A DNA stretch of 11,395 nt from an uncultured Sphingomonadales bacterium (GTDB lineage Bacteria > Pseudomonadota > Alphaproteobacteria > Sphingomonadales > Sphingomonadaceae), in the NCBI GenBank assembly GCA_937898535.1, contig CALDKP010000090.1:1-11395 (forward strand), given 5' to 3'. A program made the position numbers and the translations under genes. The notes beneath the pieces were generated by a model. It was not told where the DNA came from. It did not search any database and worked only from the letters and a program-made list of their open reading frames with translations. Within the stretch, counting starts at the first letter, position 1. Each line of letters opens with the position of its first letter. This document shows positions 1 to 6,495 of the stretch, one piece after another.

Positions 1-150
1 GGCCCATGCCACACAGAAAGGATAGTCGGGCTTCCGTGAGGAGACCACCTCGTTGAAGGGTCTTTCGAGGACGCGGCGCCCGGCGAACCAGTAATGCCAG
101 TAGCAGAAACCTTCCACCCCGGCCTTGCGGCCCAACTCGGCCTGCGCAGC
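1..150 (-). pseudogene. Fragment of WbsX-like glycosyltransferase / GH99-like domain (part of left-end mosaic)
   Basis: Reading the minus strand from about 150 down to 1 gives a peptide containing AELGRKAGVEGFCYWHYWF, then AGRRVLERPFNEV and DYPFCVAWA. This order (a Gly-Phe-Cys-Tyr-Trp-His-Tyr-Trp-Phe core, then LERP, then a FC-AWA strand) is the hallmark I associate with the WbsX/glucosyltransferase-like domain found in polysaccharide and rhamnan biosynthesis clusters. Only about 50 residues are present, and the piece runs off the window edge. At its upstream side it is joined in frame to an unrelated epimerase-like peptide, so it is not the start of a real gene here. It is richer in G+C than the DNA right of position 840. 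The family call is from memory of the motif and is moderately sure. Confidence 0.5.
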
Positions 151-153
151 GGC

Positions 154-222
154 CACCACCGAGGGATTCGGATGCACCGGGAACACCACGGCCACATCTT
201 CGCGGCGCTCGACGAATCGGCG
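154..222 (-). pseudogene. Short fragment of UDP-GlcNAc 2-epimerase (WecB-like)
   Basis: The minus strand reads RRFVERREDVAVVFPVHPNP followed by SVV. VVFPVHPNPxV is the conserved strand-turn of non-hydrolysing UDP-N-acetylglucosamine 2-epimerases (WecB family), which interconvert UDP-GlcNAc and UDP-ManNAc for envelope polysaccharides. Only about 23 residues are recognisable. The reading frame continues without a stop into the WbsX-like piece, but that fusion is not a known architecture, so the join near 145-155 is probably artificial. The fragment is too short to exclude a chance likeness. Confidence 0.4.
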
Positions 223-237
223 CTCATCACGGCCGTC

Positions 238-384
238 ATGGTCGGCGTCATCGCCGGCGGCGTCGTCACGGCCCTGCTCGACCACGCCTGCGGTCAGGCG
301 GTGCACACCGGCCTGACCGAGTTCAAGACCATCGCCACCCTCGACCTGCGCATCGACTACATGCGCCCGGCCACCCCCGGCCAG
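238..384 (+). pseudogene. Fragment of PaaI-family hotdog thioesterase
   Basis: The plus strand encodes VGVIAGGVVTALLDHACG, then a short strand, then TIATLDLRIDYMRPATPG. This matches the core of PaaI/YbgC-like hotdog acyl-CoA thioesterases: the loop and hot-dog helix with GGVVTALLD, then the TLDLRIDYLRPA strand. Where many members have His-Gly-Gly, this copy has Ala-Gly-Gly; that variant may also occur naturally. The N-terminal part and the last strands of the fold are missing. Downstream of PATPGQ the frame continues into a peptide (RQKIIYQVAETEVADENTGR) I cannot place in the family. The fragment lies between minus-strand pieces of other families, so I treat it as one tile of the mosaic, not a gene. 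Confidence 0.55.
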
Positions 385-449
385 CGGCAGAAGATCATCT
401 ATCAGGTCGCCGAGACCGAGGTCGCAGATGAGAACACGGGCCGGAACCG

Positions 450-551
450 TCAGCCCACGACGTAGATCGCCCAGCGGTCGGGGATCCCCTTCAGCTCGTG
501 CTCGCCGTGCTCGGCGTCCTCGTGGCCCTCTTCGGCCGTGACGCGTTCGCG
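450..551 (-). pseudogene. C-terminal tail of a class III adenylate/guanylate cyclase
   Basis: In a minus-strand frame different from the neighbouring pieces, the peptide ends EHELKGIPDRWAIYVVG and a TGA stop (450-452). The ELKG-[IV]-P-x-RW-x-[IL]-Y ending is characteristic of the C-terminus of bacterial class III nucleotide cyclases, where the last strand carries the ELKG turn. About 33 residues are readable before the likeness is lost near 551. It is a true 3' end of a gene, but the rest of the cyclase is absent and unrelated sequence follows directly, which supports a mosaic origin for this stretch. Confidence 0.4.
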
Positions 552-699
552 AGACGGCCCAAGGACTGACGCCCCCGTCCGCGACAGGCGCCCTGCGCAG
601 GCGGGCCGCCTCCGCCGGCGTGACGGCCTTGGGGGCCACCCAGGCCGTCCAGCTGGCCAACTGGCCCTTGTGCGAGCGCAGGTTGTCGACGAAGCGGTT
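552..699. other. High-G+C stretch of the mosaic, no assignable gene
   Basis: The minus strand in the same frame as the S9 peptidase reads a coding-like peptide (NRFVDNLRSHKGQ, then LASWTAWVAPKAVTPAEAAR) without stops. Its composition looks like genuine protein, but I do not recognise the family. It sits between the cyclase tail and the EAL/HlyD-like pieces. No promoter, RNA gene or repeat is visible here. Confidence 0.4.
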
Positions 700-747
700 C
701 AGCTCGACGATCGGCTGGTAGGCGAGCCCGAACTCGCCGCGCTCGAG
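700..747 (-). pseudogene. Possible very short piece of an EAL (cyclic-di-GMP phosphodiesterase) domain
   Basis: The minus strand reads LERGEFGLAYQPIVEL, which is how many EAL domains begin (a helix ending ERGEF, then the strand -x-YQPIV-L). The fragment is 16 residues long and stops before the E-A-L motif, so no catalytic residue can be checked. It overlaps the left part of the HlyD-like peptide read on the opposite strand, so only one of the two readings can be genuine over 721-747. Confidence 0.3.
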
Positions 748-837
748 GCCCGGCTCGCCCAGGCCCGCTCGTCCGCCGAGCTCTCCCGTCTCGAGCTCGC
801 GCGGCAGGAAACGCTCTTCCAAACCAAGGTCGTCGCC
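721..837 (+). pseudogene. Fragment of an HlyD/RND-type membrane fusion protein (adaptor)
   Basis: The plus strand reads PELAALEARLAQARSSAEL, then SRLELARQETLFQTKVVA. An Ala/Leu/Arg-rich coiled-coil segment followed by a helix ending in L-F-x-x-K-V-V is typical of the alpha-helical hairpin of HlyD/AcrA-type periplasmic adaptor subunits in efflux and type I secretion. The similarity stops at about 837, where the sequence becomes the antisense of the S9 peptidase gene. Coiled coils are low in information, so the assignment is tentative. Confidence 0.4.
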
Positions 838-2391
838 GCCGCGAATATGCGCGATGGCATAGGCAAAGCCGCGGTCGACCATCGACAACCGGTTGGCCGA
901 AAAGCCCGGCGGCATCGCATAACCATATGCGCCATAGGCATACAGATGCAGAGGCTGGCTGCCGTCTTTTTTGAAACCCTTTTTGGTCAGGATGGACACC
1001 GGCACCTTGGCACCATCGCGCGCTGTTATCATCACGCGTTCGGTCACATATTGCGCAGGATCATATCCGCTGGGGATTTCCTGAACCTTCAATGTTTCCA
1101 AGCGGCCATCGGCCAAATGATAATCAAACACCGTGTCGGGCGTGACCATCGATTCATAACCCAGCCGCAGCTTCGTCACATCATATTCCGGGTTATCGCC
1201 AAGGCCAGCATCATAGCTCGCCTCAGGGAATTTGATCGGCTGGACCTGGTTGGCATCGGCATAATCGCGGATTTCAACCTGATCGAGGCCATCAATCCGG
1301 CCTTCGGTCACATAGAAATTTTTGAACAGGGACAACCCCGTCAAATAATGACGGTCAGACCCGGCAATCAGGGTTTTCCAATCGCCCGGTGACTTCATAC
1401 TAGCGGTCGCGACACGGAAATTGACGTGATCATCATTGGTCAAAACATACAGCATGCCATCGCGAACATCGACACTATATTGGCGTCCCGTTTTGCGCGG
1501 AGACACCATGATTGGCGTTGCCGTCGGGTCGCTTGCTGGAACCAGCCGCACTTCGCTCGTGACATTGTCGCCCGTACCAATGACGATCCAATCCTCTTGG
1601 GCGGTCAGGCCGACACCAACGCCGAAGCCGATGTCCTGTTCTTTATACAGCAACTTCGCTTTGGTCAGCGCGTCACCCAGCCGGTGGTACCACGCATTGT
1701 CGGTGCGCCAGTTTTCATTGGCGAGGCCATAGACAACGCCTTTGCTGTCCGATGACCAGACAATGCCCGACAATGTACCCGGGATGATGTCGCGCAATTT
1801 TTCGCCGGTTTCCAGATTGCGAAAGTGCAGGTCAAACCGTTCCGACCCGTTATCGTCGTAGGCGTACGCCAATATTTTGCCGTCGGGGCTGATTTCCGCG
1901 GCACCAAGGCGGAAATAGGCCTTGCCCTTGGCGAGTTCATTTTCGTCGAGGATGAGCTGATCAGCACCGCCGGCAACTGCCTTGCGATAATGCTTGCGAT
2001 ATTGCGCGCCTTCTTCGAATTTTGACCAATAGATATAGTCGCCATCCTTTTGCGGGACCGAGCTATCGTCTTCTTTGACGCGGCCTTTCATTTCCTGAAA
2101 GATGGTTTCCGTCAGCTGCGCTTGCGGTGCCATCTGTGCTTCGAAATAAGCGTTCTCGGCATTCAGATGCGCGAGTATCTCTTTGTCATCGATCGTCGGG
2201 TAACCCGAATCGCGCAGCCAATGATAATCATCGGTAATTATAACCCCGTGCCAATTGGCGCTGTGCGGGCGCTTTTCAGCAACTGGGGGCTTAATTTCAC
2301 CGGCGGTTTTTTCAGTCATAATGTCTTTCTGGGCAAATGCAGGCGAGGATATTGCAGCAATCGCAACAATGAGTGGGAGCAATGCTTTCAT
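823..2391 (-). CDS. S9A prolyl oligopeptidase / oligopeptidase B-like peptidase, truncated at its 3' part
   Basis: This gene starts at ATG 2389-2391. The first 21 residues are a signal peptide (MKALLPLIVAIAAISSPAFA, cleavage before Gln), so the enzyme is probably exported to the periplasm, where it would cut short oligopeptides. The next part has the S9A N-terminal pattern: DDYHWLRD near residue 55, then beta-propeller blades such as EISPDGKILAYAYDDNGSE. The alpha/beta hydrolase domain begins with VPVSILTKKG and continues through YAYGAYGYAMPPGFS to AHIRGGDDLG (residue 523, position 823). Real S9 sequence then ends. The expected WYE-GK-L-K-NTF segment and the catalytic Ser, Asp and His, all further downstream in the family, are missing. 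The frame stays open to position 1, but what it encodes there is unrelated. As assembled it would be inactive; in the real organism the gene is probably intact. Confidence 0.88.
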
Positions 2392-2445
2392 GAGAAGACT
2401 TCCTCGCTTATATGGTCTGCACAACCATATGAACGGAAGTCCAAG
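2392..2445. promoter_or_regulatory. Divergent promoter spacer with a 7-7-7 inverted repeat
   Basis: These 54 bases separate the divergent starts of the S9 peptidase (2391) and the M24 aminopeptidase (2446), so they should hold elements for both genes. An inverted repeat ATATGGT (2410-2416) / ACCATAT (2424-2430) with a 7-base spacer lies in the middle. It has the dimension of an operator for a dimeric regulator, and the TATATG inside it could double as a -10-like element. No convincing -35 is visible. The ribosome binding site of the aminopeptidase is GGAAG at 2434-2438. Confidence 0.4.
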
Positions 2446-4248
2446 ATGTCTACCTACGAAGCCCGCCTTACCGCCTTGCGCGTCCAACTGAAAAAAGATC
2501 AGCTCGACGGATTCGTCGTTCCGATTTGCGACGAACATATGTCCGAATATGTGGGGGACTATGCGCAGCGTCTTGGCTGGCTGACGGGATTTGGCGGGTC
2601 TGCAGGCTCTGCTGTGGTCCTATCGGAAGAAGCGGCGATTTTCACCGACGGGCGCTACACGCTTCAGGTGCGAGAGCAGGTGGACGGCAACAACTGGCAA
2701 TATGTCGGCGTGCCGCAGACGAGCATTTCTGATTGGTTGAAGGAACACACCCCCGCAGGCGCGCGCATCGGTTATGACGCATGGGTGCATACCAAGGGTT
2801 GGGTCGAAAGCGCAACCGTGGCGTTAAAAGCCAAAGGCGCGGAATTGGTCGCGGTGAAAAGCAACCCAATTGATGCCGTTTGGGCGGACCAGCCGGGCAA
2901 AAGCGACGCGAAGTTGATGGTCCACGACGACCGCTTTGCCGGACAAAGCAGCGCCGAGAAACGCGCGGCGGTTGCCGAATGGCTGACGGCCAATGCTTTG
3001 GACAGCACGGTGATTTCGGCGCTCGATTCGGTGGCATGGCTCCTGAATGTCCGTGGCTCAGATGTCGCGAATACGCCCGTGGCGCTGAGTTTCGTGCTGG
3101 CCCATGCGGATGGCACGGCAGACCTTTTTGTTGCACCGGAAAAGGTCGGCGATGACGTCCGCGCGCATTTGGGCAATGCCGTGCGCTTGCGCACCCCAGA
3201 GGAGTTTGTTCCTGCATTGAAAGCCATGAACGGCAAGCGCATCGCCGTAGATCCCGATCGTGCCGTCGCAGCGATATTCGGCGCACTGCAGGATGGCGGC
3301 GCAACGATCGTCGAAGCACGCGACCCGACCATTTTGCCAAAGGCTGTTAAAAACCATGTCGAGCAAGCCGGTCATCGTGCGGCGCAGGCGCGTGACGGCG
3401 CAGCGCTTAGCCGATTCCTGCACTGGATGGGCGAAACCGCGCATCAAGGTGGGCTGGACGAATTGTCCGCTGCGGCGCGGTTAAAATCCTTCCGCGATGA
3501 CACCGGCATGCTGCACGATCTGTCGTTTGACACGATTTCGGCCACGGGTCCCAATGGCGCGCATTGCCATTACAAAGTCGACGAGGCGAGCAACCGCGCG
3601 ATTGAGCCCAACAGCATCTATCTGGTCGATAGCGGCGGGCAGTATTTGGATGGAACCACGGACGTAACCCGCACGATCTGGGTAGGACCGGGTTCGCCCA
3701 CTGCCGAGATGAAGGACCGTTTCACCCGTGTGCTTAAAGGCCACATCGCGCTTGCGCTGGCGGTATTCCCCGAAGGCACGCGCGGCGCGCAACTCGACAC
3801 GATGGCGCGAGCATCGCTCTGGCAAGCTGGTCTTGATTACGCCCATGGCACGGGCCACGGCGTCGGTAGCTTCCTTGCGGTGCATGAAGGGCCGCAACGC
3901 ATTGGGAAATTCTCTAGCGGACAGGCTGGCACAGACGAACCTTTGCAAGCGGGCATGTTCCTCTCCAACGAGCCTGGCTATTACAAAACCGGCGAATATG
4001 GCATCCGCATCGAAAATCTGGTGCTGGTCGAAGAACGCAAAATCGCCGGCGCCGAAGGCCGCTATTTCGGTTTCGAAACGCTCACCTTCGCACCCATTGA
4101 CAAGACCTTGGTCGATGTCAGCTTGCTGAACGGCGAGGAACTGCGCTGGTGGAATGATTACCATGCCAAGGTGCTGTCGATTGTCGGACCACAACTGTAT
4201 GGCGACGCGCTGGCATGGGCACATGAGGCGTGTGCGCCTTTATCCTAA
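2446..4248 (+). CDS. pepP: Xaa-Pro aminopeptidase (aminopeptidase P, M24B metallopeptidase)
   Basis: A 600-residue protein of the long, three-domain aminopeptidase P type (like XPNPEP1), which removes an N-terminal residue preceding proline. No signal peptide is seen, so it is probably cytoplasmic. Residues 5-140 form a creatinase-like N domain (DGFVVPICDEHMSEYVG, TDGRYTLQ), and a second such domain follows to about 310. The pita-bread catalytic domain carries all five metal ligands: Asp395 (LVDSGG) and Asp406 (TTDVTRT), His471 (GTGHGVG), Glu509 (NEPGYY) and Glu523 (RIENL), with the accessory His480 (AVHEGP). Spacing matches human XPNPEP1. The last 60 residues are the M24 C-terminal domain (WWNDYH). 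I chose ATG 2446 over an upstream in-frame ATG at 2050, because the latter would overlap the whole 5' part of the divergent peptidase; GGAAG lies 7 nt ahead of 2446. yghU follows after 52 nt and may be co-transcribed. Confidence 0.93.
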   Translation: MSTYEARLTALRVQLKKDQLDGFVVPICDEHMSEYVGDYAQRLGWLTGFGGSAGSAVVLSEEAAIFTDGRYTLQVREQVDGNNWQYVGVPQTSISDWLKEHTPAGARIGYDAWVHTKGWVESATVALKAKGAELVAVKSNPIDAVWADQPGKSDAKLMVHDDRFAGQSSAEKRAAVAEWLTANALDSTVISALDSVAWLLNVRGSDVANTPVALSFVLAHADGTADLFVAPEKVGDDVRAHLGNAVRLRTPEEFVPALKAMNGKRIAVDPDRAVAAIFGALQDGGATIVEARDPTILPKAVKNHVEQAGHRAAQARDGAALSRFLHWMGETAHQGGLDELSAAARLKSFRDDTGMLHDLSFDTISATGPNGAHCHYKVDEASNRAIEPNSIYLVDSGGQYLDGTTDVTRTIWVGPGSPTAEMKDRFTRVLKGHIALALAVFPEGTRGAQLDTMARASLWQAGLDYAHGTGHGVGSFLAVHEGPQRIGKFSSGQAGTDEPLQAGMFLSNEPGYYKTGEYGIRIENLVLVEERKIAGAEGRYFGFETLTFAPIDKTLVDVSLLNGEELRWWNDYHAKVLSIVGPQLYGDALAWAHEACAPLS

Positions 4249-4300
4249 GCCCAGCCTTTTACATTACACCCTATGATTTCATCGAAGGAATGCGACATCC

Positions 4301-5182
4301 ATGACCCAGACTTTTTCCGATTACACGCCAGCGAAGGTCTGGGAATGGAATACCGAAAACGGGGGTCAGTTTGCGAATATCAACCGGCCGATCGCCGGCG
4401 CGACGCATGACAAGGACCGGCCCGTCGGCAAGCATCCGATGCAACTCTATTCGCTTGCCACGCCCAATGGCGTGAAGGTGACTGTCATGCTTGAGGAGCT
4501 GCTCGCGCTTGGCCATACAGGTGCAGAATATGACGCGTGGCTTGTCAATATCCGCGATGGAAACCAGTTTTCGAGCGGCTTTGTCGAAGCCAATCCCAAC
4601 TCCAAAATTCCGGCGTTGTTTGACCATTCGACACCAGAGCCTACGCGCGTCTTTGAATCGGGTGCGATCCTTTTATATCTTGCCGAAAAGTTCGGCGCAT
4701 TTCTGCCGACCGAGCATCACGCGCGAACGGAAACGATCAACTGGCTTATGTGGCAAATGGGCAGTGCGCCCTATCTGGGCGGCGGTTTTGGCCATTTTTA
4801 TGCTTATGCGCCGTTCAAGTTTGAATATGCCATCGACCGATTCGCGATGGAGGTGAAGCGGCAGTTGGACGTGCTGGACCGCAACCTTGCCGACCGCATT
4901 TATATGGCTGGCGACGAATACACCATCGCCGATATGGCGATTTGGCCATGGTATGGCGCACTCGTCAAAGGGCTGATTTATGACGCAGGCGCGTTTCTAT
5001 CTGTTCATGAATATAAGAACGTGATCCGCTGGACTGACCTCATCGCCGAACGGCCAGCGGTGAAGCGCGGACGCATGGTCAATCGCGTCATGGGTGATCC
5101 CGCCAGCCAGTTGCATGAGCGGCATGATGCAAGCGACTTCGACACCAAAACGCAGGACAAGATCACCGCCGCAAAAGCGTGA
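4301..5182 (+). CDS. yghU: Glutathione transferase-like disulfide-bond oxidoreductase YghU
   Basis: The 293-residue product matches E. coli YghU (288 aa, from memory) along its whole length. It begins with the N-terminal extension PAKVWEWNTENGGQFANINR characteristic of this Nu-class subfamily. The thioredoxin-like domain carries LYSLATPNGVKVTVMLEELL (residues 49-68) with the TPNG motif at 54-57, where glutathione binds in place of a catalytic Cys or Ser. NPNSKIPAL and the VFESGAILLYLAEKFG segment follow. The helical C domain includes GGGFGHFYAYAP, GDEYTIADMAIWPW and the closing RHDASDF. The family binds two glutathiones and reduces disulfides or organic hydroperoxides in the cytoplasm. The start has GAAGGA 11 nt upstream. 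An intrinsic terminator lies about 90 nt after the stop, so pepP-yghU may form a two-gene unit. Confidence 0.94.
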   Translation: MTQTFSDYTPAKVWEWNTENGGQFANINRPIAGATHDKDRPVGKHPMQLYSLATPNGVKVTVMLEELLALGHTGAEYDAWLVNIRDGNQFSSGFVEANPNSKIPALFDHSTPEPTRVFESGAILLYLAEKFGAFLPTEHHARTETINWLMWQMGSAPYLGGGFGHFYAYAPFKFEYAIDRFAMEVKRQLDVLDRNLADRIYMAGDEYTIADMAIWPWYGALVKGLIYDAGAFLSVHEYKNVIRWTDLIAERPAVKRGRMVNRVMGDPASQLHERHDASDFDTKTQDKITAAKA

Positions 5183-5245
5183 CCTACGTCACAGGCGAAG
5201 GAAAAAATGAAGCCTATATGGGTCCTGCGACCCGAGGGCTTCTCA

Positions 5246-5271
5246 CTTAAGGAGAGGGCCCTCTCCTTAAG
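5246..5271. repeat. 26-base perfect palindrome
   Basis: The 13-base arm CTTAAGGAGAGGG (5246-5258) is followed directly by its exact reverse complement (5259-5271), with no spacer. It lies 63 nt after the yghU stop and shares its last base with the stem of the terminator hairpin. As RNA it could fold only with a few unpaired bases at the tip, giving a stem of about 11 bp; as DNA it could extrude a cruciform or bind a dimeric protein. It may protect the 3' end of the yghU message. No second copy is seen in this window. Confidence 0.75.
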
Positions 5272-5310
5272 AGCTTGGTCTGATGCCCTCCTGACCAAGC
5301 TCTATTTTTT
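5270..5310 (+). terminator. Rho-independent terminator downstream of yghU
   Basis: GAGCTTGGTC (5271-5280) pairs exactly with GACCAAGCTC (5293-5302) across a 12-base loop, and the A at 5270 can add one further pair with T5303. TATTTTTT follows immediately (5303-5310). The G+C-containing 10-11 bp stem plus a U tract in plus-strand orientation is a standard intrinsic terminator, closing the pepP-yghU direction of transcription. Confidence 0.85.
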
Positions 5311-5452
5311 CAAATCAACGCTTGCTGATATTTACCACGCGGAGCGTGAATTCTGCGCCAAGCTGGTTACTACCGCCTGCGGCCTGCAGCACGAGCAACT
5401 AGTACGGCAATCATTGCCGATGCTGAAATCTTGCGATTGTGTGAAATTGCCT
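5311..5452. other. Intergenic stretch between the yghU terminator and the tRNA-Ser 3' end
   Basis: No coding frame I would trust is seen here. One small hairpin, CGGCAA (5405-5410) / TTGCCG (5414-5419) with a 3-base loop, could form downstream of the tRNA on the minus strand, but it lacks a U tract, so I do not call it a terminator. No direct copy of the tRNA 3' end, integrase or other sign of an attachment site was found. Confidence 0.5.
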
Positions 5453-5545
5453 TGGCGGAGACGGAGGGATTCGAACCCTCGGTACCGGATTTACCAGTAC
5501 GACGGTTTAGCAAACCGTTGGTTTCAGCCACTCACCCACGTCTCC
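5453..5545 (-). tRNA. tRNA-Ser, anticodon GCU
   Basis: The minus strand folds into a complete class II tRNA. The 7-bp acceptor stem is GGAGACG / CGTCTCC, with discriminator G and a genomically encoded CCA (5453-5455). The anticodon arm is ACGGT-TTGCTAA-ACCGT, giving anticodon GCT (reads AGC/AGU codons). The long variable arm (TACTGG paired with CCGGTA around TAAA) is the feature that identifies serine tRNAs, and the T arm is GAGGG-TTCGAAT-CCCTC. It stands alone between convergent yghU and divergent eipA. Confidence 0.95.
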
Positions 5546-5565
5546 TGCGCGTTTGGCATGCGCGG

Positions 5566-5594
5566 CCTATAGCGTTGCATGCATTTGGCTGCAA
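5566..5594 (-). promoter_or_regulatory. Candidate sigma-70 type promoter of the tRNA-Ser gene
   Basis: On the minus strand TTGCAG (5594-5589) and TATAGG (5571-5566) are separated by exactly 17 bases. Transcription would begin near 5559, about 14 nt before the mature tRNA 5' end at 5545, a normal short tRNA leader. The match to TTGACA/TATAAT is partial but the placement is good. Confidence 0.45.
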
Positions 5595-5742
5595 TGGTTA
5601 TTGACACGCGCATGGTATAAGAAGAAAATTAACGAAATAGGATCGCTCTGGCGCGTTCTGAATGCGCATCATGGGTCGTTCATCATAGGCTCATCCAGAG
5701 GATGCATACAGTATTGCTTGATTTTAAGAGGGTGGGATACGC
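5595..5742. other. Upstream region of eipA
   Basis: No gene is visible. This region must contain the eipA promoter if the gene is transcribed on its own. TTGACA at 5601-5606 is a perfect -35, but the TATAAG at 5616-5621 lies only 9 bases on and nothing good sits at 17 bases, so I do not assign a promoter. A purine-rich ribosome binding segment (AAGAGGGTGGG, 5726-5736) precedes the eipA start. Confidence 0.4.
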
Positions 5743-6495
5743 ATGATAGCAGTCAACCGGGGCCTGAAACGGTCAATACATCATTTGCTGATGCTGCTCG
5801 CAGCCGGCGCGCTTGTCGCTTCGCCAGCGATGGCGCAGATTAACACCGTCGATCCAAATGATGTCATCGATTCAGACCTTGGCGCACCACCGCCAGCCCC
5901 GGCCACTGCCCCGGCAGGTGATGCCGCGTTGACTGTTCAAGATGGTGTTTCGACTGAAGCCCCTGCTGCATTGCCGGAAACGTCGGCCGCGTCGCCTGCT
6001 ATCCCGACCGAGGACACCTATCAGCAAGATGATTTGATCGGCGCAGCTGAAGGCGTCTTTGGCAAGAGTGCCCAAGGACTGGGCAAGCTGATTGAAGACA
6101 TTCTGAAAAAGCAGGGTCGTCCCAATGGCTATATCGTTGGCCGCGAAGGTGGCGGTGCGTTTATCGTTGGCCTCCGTTACGGTTCGGGTACGCTGAATCA
6201 CAAGGTTGAGGGCCAAAAGCCAGTCTATTGGACTGGTCCGTCGGTTGGACCCGATGCGGGCGCAAATGCGGGCAGCACCTTTGTGCTGGTATATAACCTT
6301 TACGACACCGAGGACATCTACAAACGCTTTCCTGCCGGTGAGGGCATCGCGTATCTCGGCGGTGGCTTCAATGCGAGCTATCTGCGCCGCGGCGATATCG
6401 TACTCATTCCTATCAGAGTAGGCGCCGGAATTCGGTTGGGCGCCAATGTCGGATATATGCGCTTTTCCAAAAAGCAGCGTTGGCTGCCCTTTTAA
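5743..6495 (+). CDS. eipA: DUF1134 periplasmic envelope-integrity protein, EipA family
   Basis: A 250-residue protein with an N-terminal signal peptide: basic residues, a hydrophobic stretch at about 14-27, and cleavage after SPAMA, leaving Gln32. An Ala/Pro-rich, presumably disordered linker spans about 47-90. The conserved DUF1134 domain runs from about 96 to the end and includes GAAEGVFGKSAQGLGKLIED, GRPNGYIVGREGGGAFIVGL, the LRYGSGTL / YWTGPSVGPDAGANAGSTF block, VYNLYDTEDIYKRFPAGEG and a C-terminal RLGANVGYMRFSKK. In Brucella and Caulobacter this alphaproteobacterial family (EipA) is a periplasmic protein supporting envelope integrity; it has no known enzymatic activity. The gene faces away from the tRNA and its stop codon overlaps the convergent ribE stop. 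Family call is firm; the role in this organism is inferred. Confidence 0.9.
   Translation: MIAVNRGLKRSIHHLLMLLAAGALVASPAMAQINTVDPNDVIDSDLGAPPPAPATAPAGDAALTVQDGVSTEAPAALPETSAASPAIPTEDTYQQDDLIGAAEGVFGKSAQGLGKLIEDILKKQGRPNGYIVGREGGGAFIVGLRYGSGTLNHKVEGQKPVYWTGPSVGPDAGANAGSTFVLVYNLYDTEDIYKRFPAGEGIAYLGGGFNASYLRRGDIVLIPIRVGAGIRLGANVGYMRFSKKQRWLPF

Noticed and set aside
538..1392. Long plus-strand open frame of 284 codons
   Set aside because: From about 840 on it is the antisense of the S9 peptidase; its first part crosses several mosaic tiles. Only the HlyD-like portion (721-837) has any meaning.
2050..2445. In-frame N-terminal extension of the aminopeptidase P reading frame (another 132 codons)
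   Set aside because: It is antisense to the well-supported S9 peptidase 5' part including its signal peptide, does not resemble the family, and the ATG at 2446 has a ribosome binding site and gives the family's normal length.
3481..4224. Minus-strand open frame of 247 codons
   Set aside because: Antisense to the catalytic domain of aminopeptidase P, with no recognisable motif.
5405..5419. Small hairpin CGGCAA/TTGCCG as tRNA terminator
   Set aside because: Six base pairs without a U tract on the minus strand is too weak to support a terminator call.
5311..5545. tRNA-Ser as an integration (att) site for an island
   Set aside because: No repeated copy of the tRNA 3' end, no integrase and no accessory genes are seen next to it.
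5207..5572. Plus-strand open frame running through the tRNA region
   Set aside because: Its later part (containing RDSNPR) is the well-known false translation of the antisense of a serine tRNA; the first part crosses the palindrome and terminator.
5601..5621. TTGACA followed by TATAAG as a plus-strand promoter for eipA
   Set aside because: The spacing is only 9 bases, too short for a sigma-70 promoter, and no acceptable -10 is found at 16-18 bases.
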